Source: Flavobacterium ajazii (GTDB lineage Bacteria; Bacteroidota; Bacteroidia; Flavobacteriales; Flavobacteriaceae). From it: a stretch of 64,000 bases of DNA. Shown here piece by piece: positions 50,353 through 58,409 of this stretch; the first letter of the stretch is position 1; every line of letters begins with the position of its first letter. The position numbers and the translations under genes are program-made. Location: assembly GCF_010614725.1 (NCBI RefSeq), contig NZ_JAAEHL010000010.1:124001-188000 (forward strand), written 5' to 3'. Below the pieces are notes generated by a model. It had not been told where the DNA came from. It did not search any database and worked only from the letters and a program-made list of their open reading frames with translations.

Positions 50353-52632
50353 ATGAATATAGATAAACTTTTAATTTCTGCATTGGCTCTATTTGGAACA
50401 AGTACTGCCATTATAGCTCAGCATCAGCCCATTCAGCCTTTTCAGGGAAAGATTGGAAAAACACTTGACGAATCGACTCAGTGGTGGCCCGAAAAAGTAA
50501 AAGCTAAGAAAGATGCGCCAAATGTATTATGGATTCTGCTTGACGATGCCGGTTTTGGCTCTTCATCAGCTTTTGGTGGTTTGGTAGAAACGCCAAACTT
50601 CGAAGCACTTGCTAATAATGGTCTGCGTTATACCAATTTTCATACAACGGGTATCTGCAGCCCCACACGAGCAGCATTATTAACCGGACGAAACCATCAC
50701 AAAGTGGCTATGGGTCATCATGCCGAATTAGGAATTGGTGAACCTGGCTATTTAGGTGAAATTCCGTTAGAAGCCGGAACTGTTGCCGAAATCTTTCGTG
50801 AAAACGGCTACAACACTTTTGCACTCGGTAAATGGCACGGCATACAACCGGCACAGCAAAGTCTTAATGGCCCGTTTAATCGATATCCAACCGGACGCGG
50901 ATTTGAACAATTCTACGGATTTTATGGCGGTGCGACAGACCAATGGCATCCACAGCTTAGCGATGGTATCAATGAAATCAATATTGAACCCAATGCCAAA
51001 CATTTGAACGAGCTGTTGGCAGATAAAGCCATTTCGTATATTGCCAATCAAAAATCAACCGATCCGGAAAAACCGTTTTTTGTGTATTATGCAACCGGGG
51101 CAACGCATGCACCTCATCATGTTGCCAAAGAATGGAGCGACAAATACAAAGGTAAATTCGACAAAGGCTGGGATTGGTACCGTCAGGAAGTATTTAAGAG
51201 ACAAACAGCTCAGGGATTATTACAAAAAGGAACTGTTTTGCCTCCGCGTCAGGCAGGCGTACAAGACTGGAACAGCCTGTCTGCTGATGAAAAGAAAGTA
51301 TATGCACGTTTCATGGAAAATTACGCAGGCTTCCTTGCCTACACCGATCACGAAATTGGACGTGTAGTCGACTTTCTAAAACGTTCAGATTTACTTGATA
51401 ATACGCTGATTTTTTTAATTATTGGTGATAACGGAGGCAGTAAAGAAGGAACTTATACAGGTTCTTTGGGCATAGGAGAACGCAATACTGCCGGAAGCAA
51501 TGTGCCATTTTTACTGGACAATTTAGACAAAATAGGAACAGAAAACTCTAATCCAAATTATCCGTTAGGATGGTCTCAGGCTTGTAATACGCCTTTCCGT
51601 TACTGGAAAAGTGATGCCAACAGTGAAGGCGCTACACACAATCCGTTGATTGTTAGCTGGCCAAACGGAATAAAGGAAAAAGGAGGCATCCGCACGCAGT
51701 ACAGTCACGTTTCGGATATTTTGCCTACAACAGTTGAACTTGCAAAAGTCAGTGTTCCGGAAGTAATCAACGGATATCCGCAATGGCCAATTCAGGGAAC
51801 CAGTTTTGCTTTTTCTTTCAACGACGGAAAGGCACCAACGCGTCATCATGTACAATACTATGAACTTCATGGAGGCCGTTCGATTTATAAAGATGGCTGG
51901 AAAGCAAGCGTTTATCATCCGCGAAATTACTCCGGTGATACGGCAAGCAATGACCCGAATTTTAACCCACGCCCTTTCAGTCAGGACAAATGGGAACTTT
52001 ATAACCTGAACGAAGACTGGAATGAAATTAATGACTTAGCAGCAAAGAATCCGGAAAAACTGAAAGAACTTCAGGATTTGTTTGACAGCGAAGCCAAAAA
52101 CAATAACGTCTATCCTTTACACAGTTATCAGGAAGGATTGGCAAAACCTGTAATTAAGCCCAAAACGGTAATTCTTGAAGGAGTATCACAAAAAATTCAG
52201 GTCAATATTGGAAAAGGAGCTGTAACCATTACCGCAAATATTGAAACTTATGCGAAAACTGACGAAGGCGTAATATTTGCAAACGGTGGATTATTGGGTG
52301 GTTCCAGCCTCTACATTAAAGACGGAAAACTGCAATACATTCTCAACAATGGATTGGAAGAAAAAATTCTGACAGCATCTAAACCACTTAATGTTGGTAA
52401 AAATACCATCAAACTAGAATATACCGATTCAAAAAGTATTGTGTTGTCTCTTAATGGCGAAAAAGTAGCTGAAGAAAATAATATTAACCGTGGAAAATAC
52501 CTTAACAGTATCTCTGGTGAAGGAATTAGCGTGGGTAAAGATTTAAATTCTCCGGTAACCAAATCCTATCCGGTACCGTTTGATTTTAAAGGAAAAGTAA
52601 CAAAGATTGTGATTGAACAAAGTGTACAATAA
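50353..52632 (+). CDS. arylsulfatase with C-terminal beta-sandwich domain, exported
   Basis: The 759-residue protein has a signal peptide (about 1-23), LLDDAGFG, CSPTR with Cys102, RNHH, GKWHG, HAPHH and IGDNGGS, so the active site is intact. After about residue 600 a further domain of about 155 residues follows (GVSQKIQVNIGKGAVTITANI, SLYIKDGKLQYILNN, FKGKVTKIVIEQSVQ) that resembles LamG/concanavalin-type sandwiches seen in AtsA-like enzymes. The paralogue at 53929 has the same plan. Confidence 0.94.
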   Translation: MNIDKLLISALALFGTSTAIIAQHQPIQPFQGKIGKTLDESTQWWPEKVKAKKDAPNVLWILLDDAGFGSSSAFGGLVETPNFEALANNGLRYTNFHTTGICSPTRAALLTGRNHHKVAMGHHAELGIGEPGYLGEIPLEAGTVAEIFRENGYNTFALGKWHGIQPAQQSLNGPFNRYPTGRGFEQFYGFYGGATDQWHPQLSDGINEINIEPNAKHLNELLADKAISYIANQKSTDPEKPFFVYYATGATHAPHHVAKEWSDKYKGKFDKGWDWYRQEVFKRQTAQGLLQKGTVLPPRQAGVQDWNSLSADEKKVYARFMENYAGFLAYTDHEIGRVVDFLKRSDLLDNTLIFLIIGDNGGSKEGTYTGSLGIGERNTAGSNVPFLLDNLDKIGTENSNPNYPLGWSQACNTPFRYWKSDANSEGATHNPLIVSWPNGIKEKGGIRTQYSHVSDILPTTVELAKVSVPEVINGYPQWPIQGTSFAFSFNDGKAPTRHHVQYYELHGGRSIYKDGWKASVYHPRNYSGDTASNDPNFNPRPFSQDKWELYNLNEDWNEINDLAAKNPEKLKELQDLFDSEAKNNNVYPLHSYQEGLAKPVIKPKTVILEGVSQKIQVNIGKGAVTITANIETYAKTDEGVIFANGGLLGGSSLYIKDGKLQYILNNGLEEKILTASKPLNVGKNTIKLEYTDSKSIVLSLNGEKVAEENNINRGKYLNSISGEGISVGKDLNSPVTKSYPVPFDFKGKVTKIVIEQSVQ

Positions 52633-52648
52633 TTTATTGTAAGAAAGT

Positions 52649-53911
52649 ATGAAATCAAAATATTCAATCCTTGCAGCTTTCCTGTTAATTGGAGCCACCA
52701 CATTAGGTCAGAACAAATCCGAAGCTGATTTTTTCAATGGGAATCAACTGTTTTCTACCGTTCAGAAATTTGTTTCCCTTGGCGAACACCGCACCGGGAC
52801 TCCAGCCGATCTGGCTACGTCAGACTGGCTGGGCAAAGAGCTGGTTTCTTATGGATACAACGTAAAGTATCTGGAATTTCCTATTCGGCAATTCTTTCCC
52901 GAAAAAGTATCCCTGTCTAACGGAAAAGAAACGATAAAAGCCTTTCCGTTATGGTGGGTAGATGAGAAAGCCAGCCGAACTGTGACAGCCCCATTAGTTG
53001 ATGCAGGTAAAGATAATGCCTATTGCAAAGATAATATTGCACTGATTCATCTTCCGCTTAAAAAGCAAAGAGCCAATCCGAAAGTTTATATTGATTCGAT
53101 TATCAATTTGGGTGTTAAAGGCATCGTTGCCATTACCGATAATCAGTCGGGAGAAATCGAAGCCTACAATACCAACAAAGATCAGCAGCCATGGAAGGTT
53201 CCGATTATTTTAATTGCACCCAAAGACAGTGTAAAAGCACTTGCCTTTGTAAAAAGCAGTAAACCGGTTACGCTGGCTGTTAACGGTACTTTTAAAGATG
53301 TCAAAGGCCGTAATGTTTATGGTACAATTGGTAATGGAGATAAGTACATTGTAATCTCAACTCCTATCAGCGGCTGGTTTACCTGTGGCGGAGAACGTGG
53401 TTCGGGTATCGCTATCTGGCTATCACTAGCCAAATGGGCTGCTTCCCTAAAATCGAAATATACCTTTGTGTTTACCGGCAATTCAGGTCATGAACATGCT
53501 TTTAAAGGCGCACATGAATACCTGGAACAAAATGCACCGCCTGTAGAAAAAACACACTTGTGGATTCACTTTGGTGCGGGTGCAGCAACATTGGAATACA
53601 AAACCACTGCTTCAGGATTAGTAAAGCAAACCAATGTTGATCCAAAACGGAGATTCTTCTTTAATGACCCTGTAAAAAAATCCTTCAATACTGCATTTGC
53701 AGGAATTGATGCGGTGAAAGTTTTGGCAAATGAAAATCCGGGTGGAGAACTTATTTATGTGGCAAAAAAAGGATACAAAAGATTTGCAGGCGTTTCGTAT
53801 GCGCATCCGTTTTTTCATGTAAATACTGATGATGCCAGTACCACTTCTCCGAAAATTTTGGAAGAAACAGCAAAGGCTTTTAAGGATTTCATTACAGCAG
53901 AAATAAAATAA
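52649..53911 (+). CDS. M28-peptidase-like exported protein with non-canonical metal site
   Basis: The 420-residue protein has a signal peptide (about 1-20) and an M28-type start (SLGEHRTGTPADLATSDWLGKEL, split here) followed by a PA-like region and an aminopeptidase-like core. Where M28 enzymes have a H-x-D then D-N-x-S-G, it reads STPISGWFTCGGERGSG, and where they have an EE-x-G it reads GHEHAFKGAHEYL. His386-type HVNTDD near the end is kept. The zinc site is therefore altered and peptidase activity is doubtful. It is tightly placed between two sulfatases (16 and 17 bp). Confidence 0.75.
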   Translation: MKSKYSILAAFLLIGATTLGQNKSEADFFNGNQLFSTVQKFVSLGEHRTGTPADLATSDWLGKELVSYGYNVKYLEFPIRQFFPEKVSLSNGKETIKAFPLWWVDEKASRTVTAPLVDAGKDNAYCKDNIALIHLPLKKQRANPKVYIDSIINLGVKGIVAITDNQSGEIEAYNTNKDQQPWKVPIILIAPKDSVKALAFVKSSKPVTLAVNGTFKDVKGRNVYGTIGNGDKYIVISTPISGWFTCGGERGSGIAIWLSLAKWAASLKSKYTFVFTGNSGHEHAFKGAHEYLEQNAPPVEKTHLWIHFGAGAATLEYKTTASGLVKQTNVDPKRRFFFNDPVKKSFNTAFAGIDAVKVLANENPGGELIYVAKKGYKRFAGVSYAHPFFHVNTDDASTTSPKILEETAKAFKDFITAEIK

Positions 53912-53928
53912 CTTTTAAAAAAATTACA

Positions 53929-56244
53929 ATGAATAAAATAATTTTCAAAACCGGAATCAGGATGCTTTTGGTATCTTCCGTATTAATGAATGCTTATGGG
54001 CAACAATCCGGACAATTAACTTCCGATAAAGAGTTTAAAGGGAAAATCGGAAGGACAGTCGCTGAGTCACAAGAGTATCATCCCGAAAAGAAAAAAGCCC
54101 CGGCAGGAGCACCAAACGTAATTGTTTTCCTGATTGATGATGCCGGATATGGTACTTCAAGCGCTTTTGGAGGACTCATGCAAACCCCGGTATTAGACAG
54201 TTTGGCCAATAACGGTATTCGTTATACCAATTTCCACTCCACAGGGGTTTGTTCTCCTACACGTGCGGCTTTACTGACGGGTAGAAACCATCATTCGGTA
54301 CACATGGGAACTTTGAACTACAGCTCCAGCGGCTTTCCGGGTTATGATGCCATTATGCCTGGTGACAAAGCAACGATTGCCGAAGTATTACATGAAAATA
54401 ATTATAATTCTTTTGCTGTTGGAAAGTATCACGTGGCTCCATTAGATGAAATTACCACAAACGGCCCTTTTGACAGATGGGCTGTGGGACGTGGTTTTGA
54501 TCATTTTTATGGTTTTCAGTTAGGGCATACAGATCAATATCATCCCAACTTATACGAGGATAGAAAAGTCATTGATATTGAACCCAACAACAAACATTTA
54601 ACTACATTATTGGCAGACAAAGCTATTAGTTATATTGCCAACCAAAAATCAATACAACCAGAAAAACCGTTTTTCCTTTATTTTGCTACCGGAGCTATTC
54701 ATTCTCCGCATCAGGTAGATAAAAAATGGAGCGATTTGTACAAAGGTAAATTCGACAAAGGCTGGGACTGGTATCGTGAAGAAGTATTTGCACGCCAAAA
54801 AAGACTGGGGGTAATCCCTGCAAATGCAGTATTGCCGGATCGTGACCCAACGGTAAAAGCATGGAACAGCTTAACGCCTGAACAGAAAAAAGTATATACC
54901 CGTTTTATGGAGGTGTACGCAGGCTTTTTAACGCATGCTGATTATGAATTTGGACGTATTGTTAATTATCTGAAAGAAATAGGACAGTCAGATAATACCG
55001 TTATTCTGGTAAGTATTGGAGATAACGGATCAAGTCACAGTCCGACGAACGGATCTTTCAATGGATATATCAGCAGTCTGGATGAAGACAAACAGGTTGC
55101 TGAACTTTATAAAAATATTGATAAGATCGGAACAGAACATTCGTTTCAGGATGCTCCTTCGGGATGGACACAGGCCACCAACACCCCTTTCCGTTTATGG
55201 AAAGCCGATCCTAACAGTGAAGGCGGAACACACCAGCCGCTTATTGTGTATTATCCAAATGGCGGATTTAAAAAAGGTGCGATACATAACCAATATGGAC
55301 ACGTAATTGATATCGCCCCGACTATTTATGAATTAACCGGTGCAAAAGTACCAGAGGTAATAAAAGGATTCAAACAACAGCCTATAGAAGGTACCAGTCT
55401 GGTTTATTCGTTTAAAAATGCCGATGCACCCAACCGTCACACTGTTCAGTATTATGAACTTTTTGGAAAACGTGCTATTGTTAAGGATGGCTGGAAAGCT
55501 TCGGTTTTTCACAAATCAGGAACAGACTTTTCTAAAGATGTGTGGGAACTGTATAATCTGAACGAAGATTTTAACGAACGTATTGACTTAGCAGCTAAAT
55601 TTCCTGAAAAGGTAAAAGAATTACAGGCTTTATTTGATGCAGAAGCCATAAAATATAATGTTTATCCTCTGACTGATCATGCATTAGGACACAGCGCAGG
55701 CGGAAGAGAACGCAGTCCGTTTGGATTGAAAAACAAAGTAATTTTGTATCCGGGAATTGATCAGTTTCTTACGTACAGCGGACCTCAATTTCAAAACGAT
55801 CCCTTCACAATTACTGCGGATGTTGAATTAAAATCTACAACAGAACAAGGAGTTCTCTTTGCTACCGGTTCTGAATTTGACGGTCTGAGTTTGTTCATCA
55901 AAGACGGAAAATTTATTGTAGCCCATAATACCGGAAGTATCATTAAACATTTGGAATCGAATGTTCCTGTTCCTGTTGGAAAGTCAAAACTAAAATTTGA
56001 GTTCAATTATACTTCCCCTCCAAAAGGCAATAAAGACCGAAATCTTCCTGCCGGAACAGAGGCCATTTATATCAATGACAAAAAAGTAGCAGAAAGACAA
56101 ATTATAGCTTCTGAAGGCAGAATAGGTATTTACAAAGACGGTATTGATGTTGGTGCAGACCGAAATTCTCCTGTCTCAGACAAATACAAAGTTCCGTTCA
56201 ATTTCACAGGAAAATTGAATAATATTACCATAGAATACAAATAA
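53929..56244 (+). CDS. arylsulfatase with C-terminal beta-sandwich domain, exported
   Basis: The 771-residue protein has a signal peptide (about 1-25), LIDDAGYG (Asp70/Asp71), CSPTR with Cys108, RNHH, GKYHVAP (Lys and His kept, Trp replaced by Tyr), HSPHQ and IGDNGSS. The last 180 residues form a LamG-like sandwich (FTITADVELKSTTEQGVLFA, LSLFIKDGKFIVAHN, FTGKLNNITIEYK; split where longer) parallel to that at 50353. It ends the run susC-susD-sulfatase-M28-like-sulfatase and is followed by a terminator. Confidence 0.94.
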   Translation: MNKIIFKTGIRMLLVSSVLMNAYGQQSGQLTSDKEFKGKIGRTVAESQEYHPEKKKAPAGAPNVIVFLIDDAGYGTSSAFGGLMQTPVLDSLANNGIRYTNFHSTGVCSPTRAALLTGRNHHSVHMGTLNYSSSGFPGYDAIMPGDKATIAEVLHENNYNSFAVGKYHVAPLDEITTNGPFDRWAVGRGFDHFYGFQLGHTDQYHPNLYEDRKVIDIEPNNKHLTTLLADKAISYIANQKSIQPEKPFFLYFATGAIHSPHQVDKKWSDLYKGKFDKGWDWYREEVFARQKRLGVIPANAVLPDRDPTVKAWNSLTPEQKKVYTRFMEVYAGFLTHADYEFGRIVNYLKEIGQSDNTVILVSIGDNGSSHSPTNGSFNGYISSLDEDKQVAELYKNIDKIGTEHSFQDAPSGWTQATNTPFRLWKADPNSEGGTHQPLIVYYPNGGFKKGAIHNQYGHVIDIAPTIYELTGAKVPEVIKGFKQQPIEGTSLVYSFKNADAPNRHTVQYYELFGKRAIVKDGWKASVFHKSGTDFSKDVWELYNLNEDFNERIDLAAKFPEKVKELQALFDAEAIKYNVYPLTDHALGHSAGGRERSPFGLKNKVILYPGIDQFLTYSGPQFQNDPFTITADVELKSTTEQGVLFATGSEFDGLSLFIKDGKFIVAHNTGSIIKHLESNVPVPVGKSKLKFEFNYTSPPKGNKDRNLPAGTEAIYINDKKVAERQIIASEGRIGIYKDGIDVGADRNSPVSDKYKVPFNFTGKLNNITIEYK

Positions 56245-56248
56245 GATC

Positions 56249-56295
56249 AAATACAAAAGCGGTCAGTTCAATACGAATTGGTCGCTTTGTATTTT
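56249..56295 (+). terminator. intrinsic terminator at the end of the second SusCD-sulfatase operon
   Basis: AAATACAAAAGCGGTCAGTTC (first 20 paired) and GAATTGGTCGCTTTGTATTT form a long stem with one bulge and wobbles, ending in TTTTG, 5 bp after the sulfatase stop. Confidence 0.82.
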
Positions 56296-56313
56296 GAAAA
56301 AGCAAATAGACAA

Positions 56314-56380
56314 TGTCAACCTGAATAGAATTGAAGACCTATGGATACTGAAGGGCTTCGACTCCCCTCAGCCTGACACT
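56314..56380. repeat. REP-like inverted repeat, diverged copy
   Basis: TGTCAACCTGAATAGAATTG plus AAG faces CTTCGACTCCCCTCAGCCTG plus ACA, with mismatches. Same family as 39246-39310. Confidence 0.65.
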
Positions 56381-56466
56381 TTTTTATATTTCACAAAACA
56401 CATTTAAAAATACTTTTATTACATTCATTACATAAATAAAAAACTAAACCATAACCATTAACTAAA

Positions 56467-57726
56467 ATGTCACAAAAAACAAAACAACCTACCCTTCACG
56501 AAGACTGGACAGTCGTACTGTTAGGATTTTTAATCATCGGAATTTCACTTTTTGTATTTCTTCCTGAAGTCCCGGCATTCAAATGGTCCAACGGATCCGA
56601 TCTGCTTACAGATGTATTTTCCTTTGGAAATCTGCAAATTCTGCTGGTTCAGTTTATTTATCTGATTATTATCGGAACTATTGCTGTTTTTTTAATTGGC
56701 AAATCGGTAAAAAACTTTTTATTGGGTTTTCCAATCGTGTATCTGCTGACAGTTTTAGCATTAATTATTGCCGGCAATACATTCATAAAAGGGCTTAATT
56801 TAGAAGCCGTTATTTTTAGTTTGATTATTGGTCTTGTAATTGGCAATTTCTTCAAACTGCCGGAATGGTTTCGTTCCGCACTTTCAACAGAAGTTTTCGT
56901 GAAAATTGGATTGGTTTTGTTGGGAACAAGCGTTATTTTTTCAGACATTCTGAAAGCAGGTTCTTTAGGATTAATTCAGGCTTTAGTTGTAGTCTTATCG
57001 GTTTGGTATTTTGCTTTCTGGCTTTGCAAAAAATTAAAAGTCGATGATGAACTGACTATGATGATTTCGAGTGCGGTTTCTATTTGCGGGGTTTCTGCGG
57101 CTATTGCAACTTCGGGAGCTATTAAAGGCGATTCAAAAAAACTGTCATATGTAATTTCGATGGTATTAGTTACTGCTATTCCAATGATGATTTTCATGCC
57201 CGTTATTGCCCAATATTTTAATTTCTCCGAAGAAGTTACAGGAGCCTGGCTGGGCGGCAGTATTGATACTTCCGGCGCAGTTGTCGCATCAGGAACACTG
57301 GTGGGAGAAACCGCTTTGAAAATCAGTACAATTGTAAAATTTTCACAAAATGTTTTATTGGGACTGGCCGCTTTTGCCATCTCAGTTTATTGGACTTATA
57401 CCCATAATAAATCTGAAGAAGCTGTTGCTTCAAAACCAACCTTAGGAGTTATTTGGGAACGTTTTCCAAAATTTGTAATTGGCTTTATTGCAGCTTCAGT
57501 CGTATTTTCTTTTCTGATTACTTCTGAAACAAGAGATTTAGTAAAAGACAGTTTGAAAAACCTTCAGGGAATTTGGTTTGCCCTCGCTTTTACCAGTATC
57601 GGTTTAGAGACTAACTTTAAGGATTTATTCAGCAACAACAGTCAAAAGCCTTTATTTGCTTTTCTGATTGCTCAGTTTTTTAATGTGATTATTACGCTGA
57701 TTATTGCTTTTTTGTTATTTGGATAA
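56467..57726 (+). CDS. YeiH/UPF0324-family membrane protein, putative sulfate exporter
   Basis: The 419-residue protein has about ten membrane helices and the family's conserved loops (FVKIGLVLLGTSVIFSDILKAG split here; SAVSICGVSAAIATSGAIKGD; GAWLGGSIDTSGAVVASGTL; KFSQNVLLGLAAF). The family is annotated as putative sulfate exporter, although direct proof is thin. Its place between sulfatase operons fits a role in handling sulfate or sulfite released from esters. It has its own spacer upstream and a strong terminator downstream, so probably its own transcript. Confidence 0.88.
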   Translation: MSQKTKQPTLHEDWTVVLLGFLIIGISLFVFLPEVPAFKWSNGSDLLTDVFSFGNLQILLVQFIYLIIIGTIAVFLIGKSVKNFLLGFPIVYLLTVLALIIAGNTFIKGLNLEAVIFSLIIGLVIGNFFKLPEWFRSALSTEVFVKIGLVLLGTSVIFSDILKAGSLGLIQALVVVLSVWYFAFWLCKKLKVDDELTMMISSAVSICGVSAAIATSGAIKGDSKKLSYVISMVLVTAIPMMIFMPVIAQYFNFSEEVTGAWLGGSIDTSGAVVASGTLVGETALKISTIVKFSQNVLLGLAAFAISVYWTYTHNKSEEAVASKPTLGVIWERFPKFVIGFIAASVVFSFLITSETRDLVKDSLKNLQGIWFALAFTSIGLETNFKDLFSNNSQKPLFAFLIAQFFNVIITLIIAFLLFG

Positions 57727-57784
57727 ATAATTTAAGACTATAAAACTTTCTTTTAAGATTCATTAGGAAGTTAAAAATTAAAGA

Positions 57785-57832
57785 ACAAAGAGTGTATAAT
57801 ACTTCGATGAGTATTTTACACTCTTTGTTTAT
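57785..57832 (+). terminator. intrinsic terminator after yeiH-like gene
   Basis: ACAAAGAGTGTATAATACT / AGTATTTTACACTCTTTGT is an almost perfect 19-bp stem with loop TCGATG followed by TTTATTT. Confidence 0.92.
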
Positions 57833-57927
57833 TTCAAACAAAACGTTAAAAATCAGATAATTAAAAATAAAATTATATTTATCTCATCCGCATCTTTCCT
57901 AACATTTTAAAAAAAATTAAAAAAACT

Positions 57928-57987
57928 TTTGGATATCATTATATTAAATTTAACTTTGTCTATAGAATTAGTAGAGTTATAAATTTT
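57928..57987 (+). promoter_or_regulatory. putative promoter and operator of the third SusCD locus
   Basis: TTTTGGATATCATTATATTA then AACTTTGTCTATAGAATTAG plus TAGAG repeats the block at 30696-30754. TTG is at 57956-57958, TAAATTTT at 57980-57987 (21 bp apart), and the partial palindrome CTATAGAATTAGTAG at 57960-57974. Conservation of this block in two distant leaders with diverged flanks marks it as functional. Between 57833 and 57927 I see only AT-rich DNA. Confidence 0.6.
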
Positions 57988-58006
57988 ATCCAAAAGCAAT
58001 TATATT

Positions 58007-58093
58007 TTGAAAACAATAGTTAACCCCGCACATCATTTTCTTCTTAAAAACTACACGTATAACACTTCCCGTTGTATGTGCCACTGTTGTTAA
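58007..58093 (+). CDS. cysteine-rich leader peptide (28 aa), copy 2
   Basis: TTG (58007) to TAA (58091) encodes a 28-residue peptide starting MKTIVNPAHH and ending YNTSRCMCHCC, five codons of the last six being Cys or adjacent to Cys and the last two being Cys-Cys before the stop. It is the counterpart of the peptide at 30780: same start, same distance to the promoter block, same YNTS word, different middle. See that entry for the interpretation and the doubt about TTG as start. Confidence 0.7.
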   Translation: MKTIVNPAHHFLLKNYTYNTSRCMCHCC

Positions 58094-58249
58094 ATCTTCA
58101 ATATGCCATCTTTAATCCAATTACTATTTTCTAAACGTAATCATTGCATCACCAAAATTTTTATTGTAAATACCTAGCTGTTTGCTGGCATTTTTAAAGC
58201 AAAAAGCATGTTAAAATATATTCAAAACAAATTTAAAACTAAAATAATA

Positions 58250-58276
58250 ATGAAGAAAACGTACAGCATCTGCTAA
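58250..58276 (+). CDS. Cys-ending micro-ORF (8 aa), locus 3
   Basis: ATG at 58250 opens MKKTYSIC, the Cys codon TGC being directly followed by TAA and, 9 nt later, by hairpin 1. It is the third example of the Cys micro-ORF before hairpin 1. Confidence 0.65.
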   Translation: MKKTYSIC

Positions 58277-58285
58277 AAAATCAAA

Positions 58286-58309
58286 ATATTTCTGCGGCAA
58301 CGGAAATAT
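58286..58309 (+). ncRNA. conserved leader hairpin 1, locus 3
   Basis: ATATTTCTG / CGGAAATAT (nine pairs, one G-T) with loop CGGCAA, identical to the loop at 31102. Compared with that copy two stem pairs have changed on both sides while pairing is kept. Confidence 0.75.
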
Positions 58310-58337
58310 CAGGATTAAAGAAAATTTATCGCTAAAT

Positions 58338-58385
58338 AAAGGACTAACAGAGAGTTTAAAAATAAACTTTCAGGACTCCTTTTTA
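58338..58385 (+). terminator. terminator-like hairpin 2 before susC, locus 3
   Basis: AAAGGA (58338-58343) pairs with TCCTTT (58377-58382); the inner stem GAGAGTTT / AAACTTTC (58350-58357 and 58364-58371) pairs with one G-T. TCCTTTTTAT gives a T-run at the right place for an intrinsic terminator, ending 25 bp before susC. This is the clearest of the three terminator-like hairpins. Confidence 0.68.
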
Positions 58386-58409
58386 TAATTACCAAAACTA
58401 CATTACGTA

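Noticed and set aside
53618..53818. Minus-strand frame inside the M28-like gene
   Set aside because: It is a shadow of the plus-strand gene without signal, motif or conserved start.
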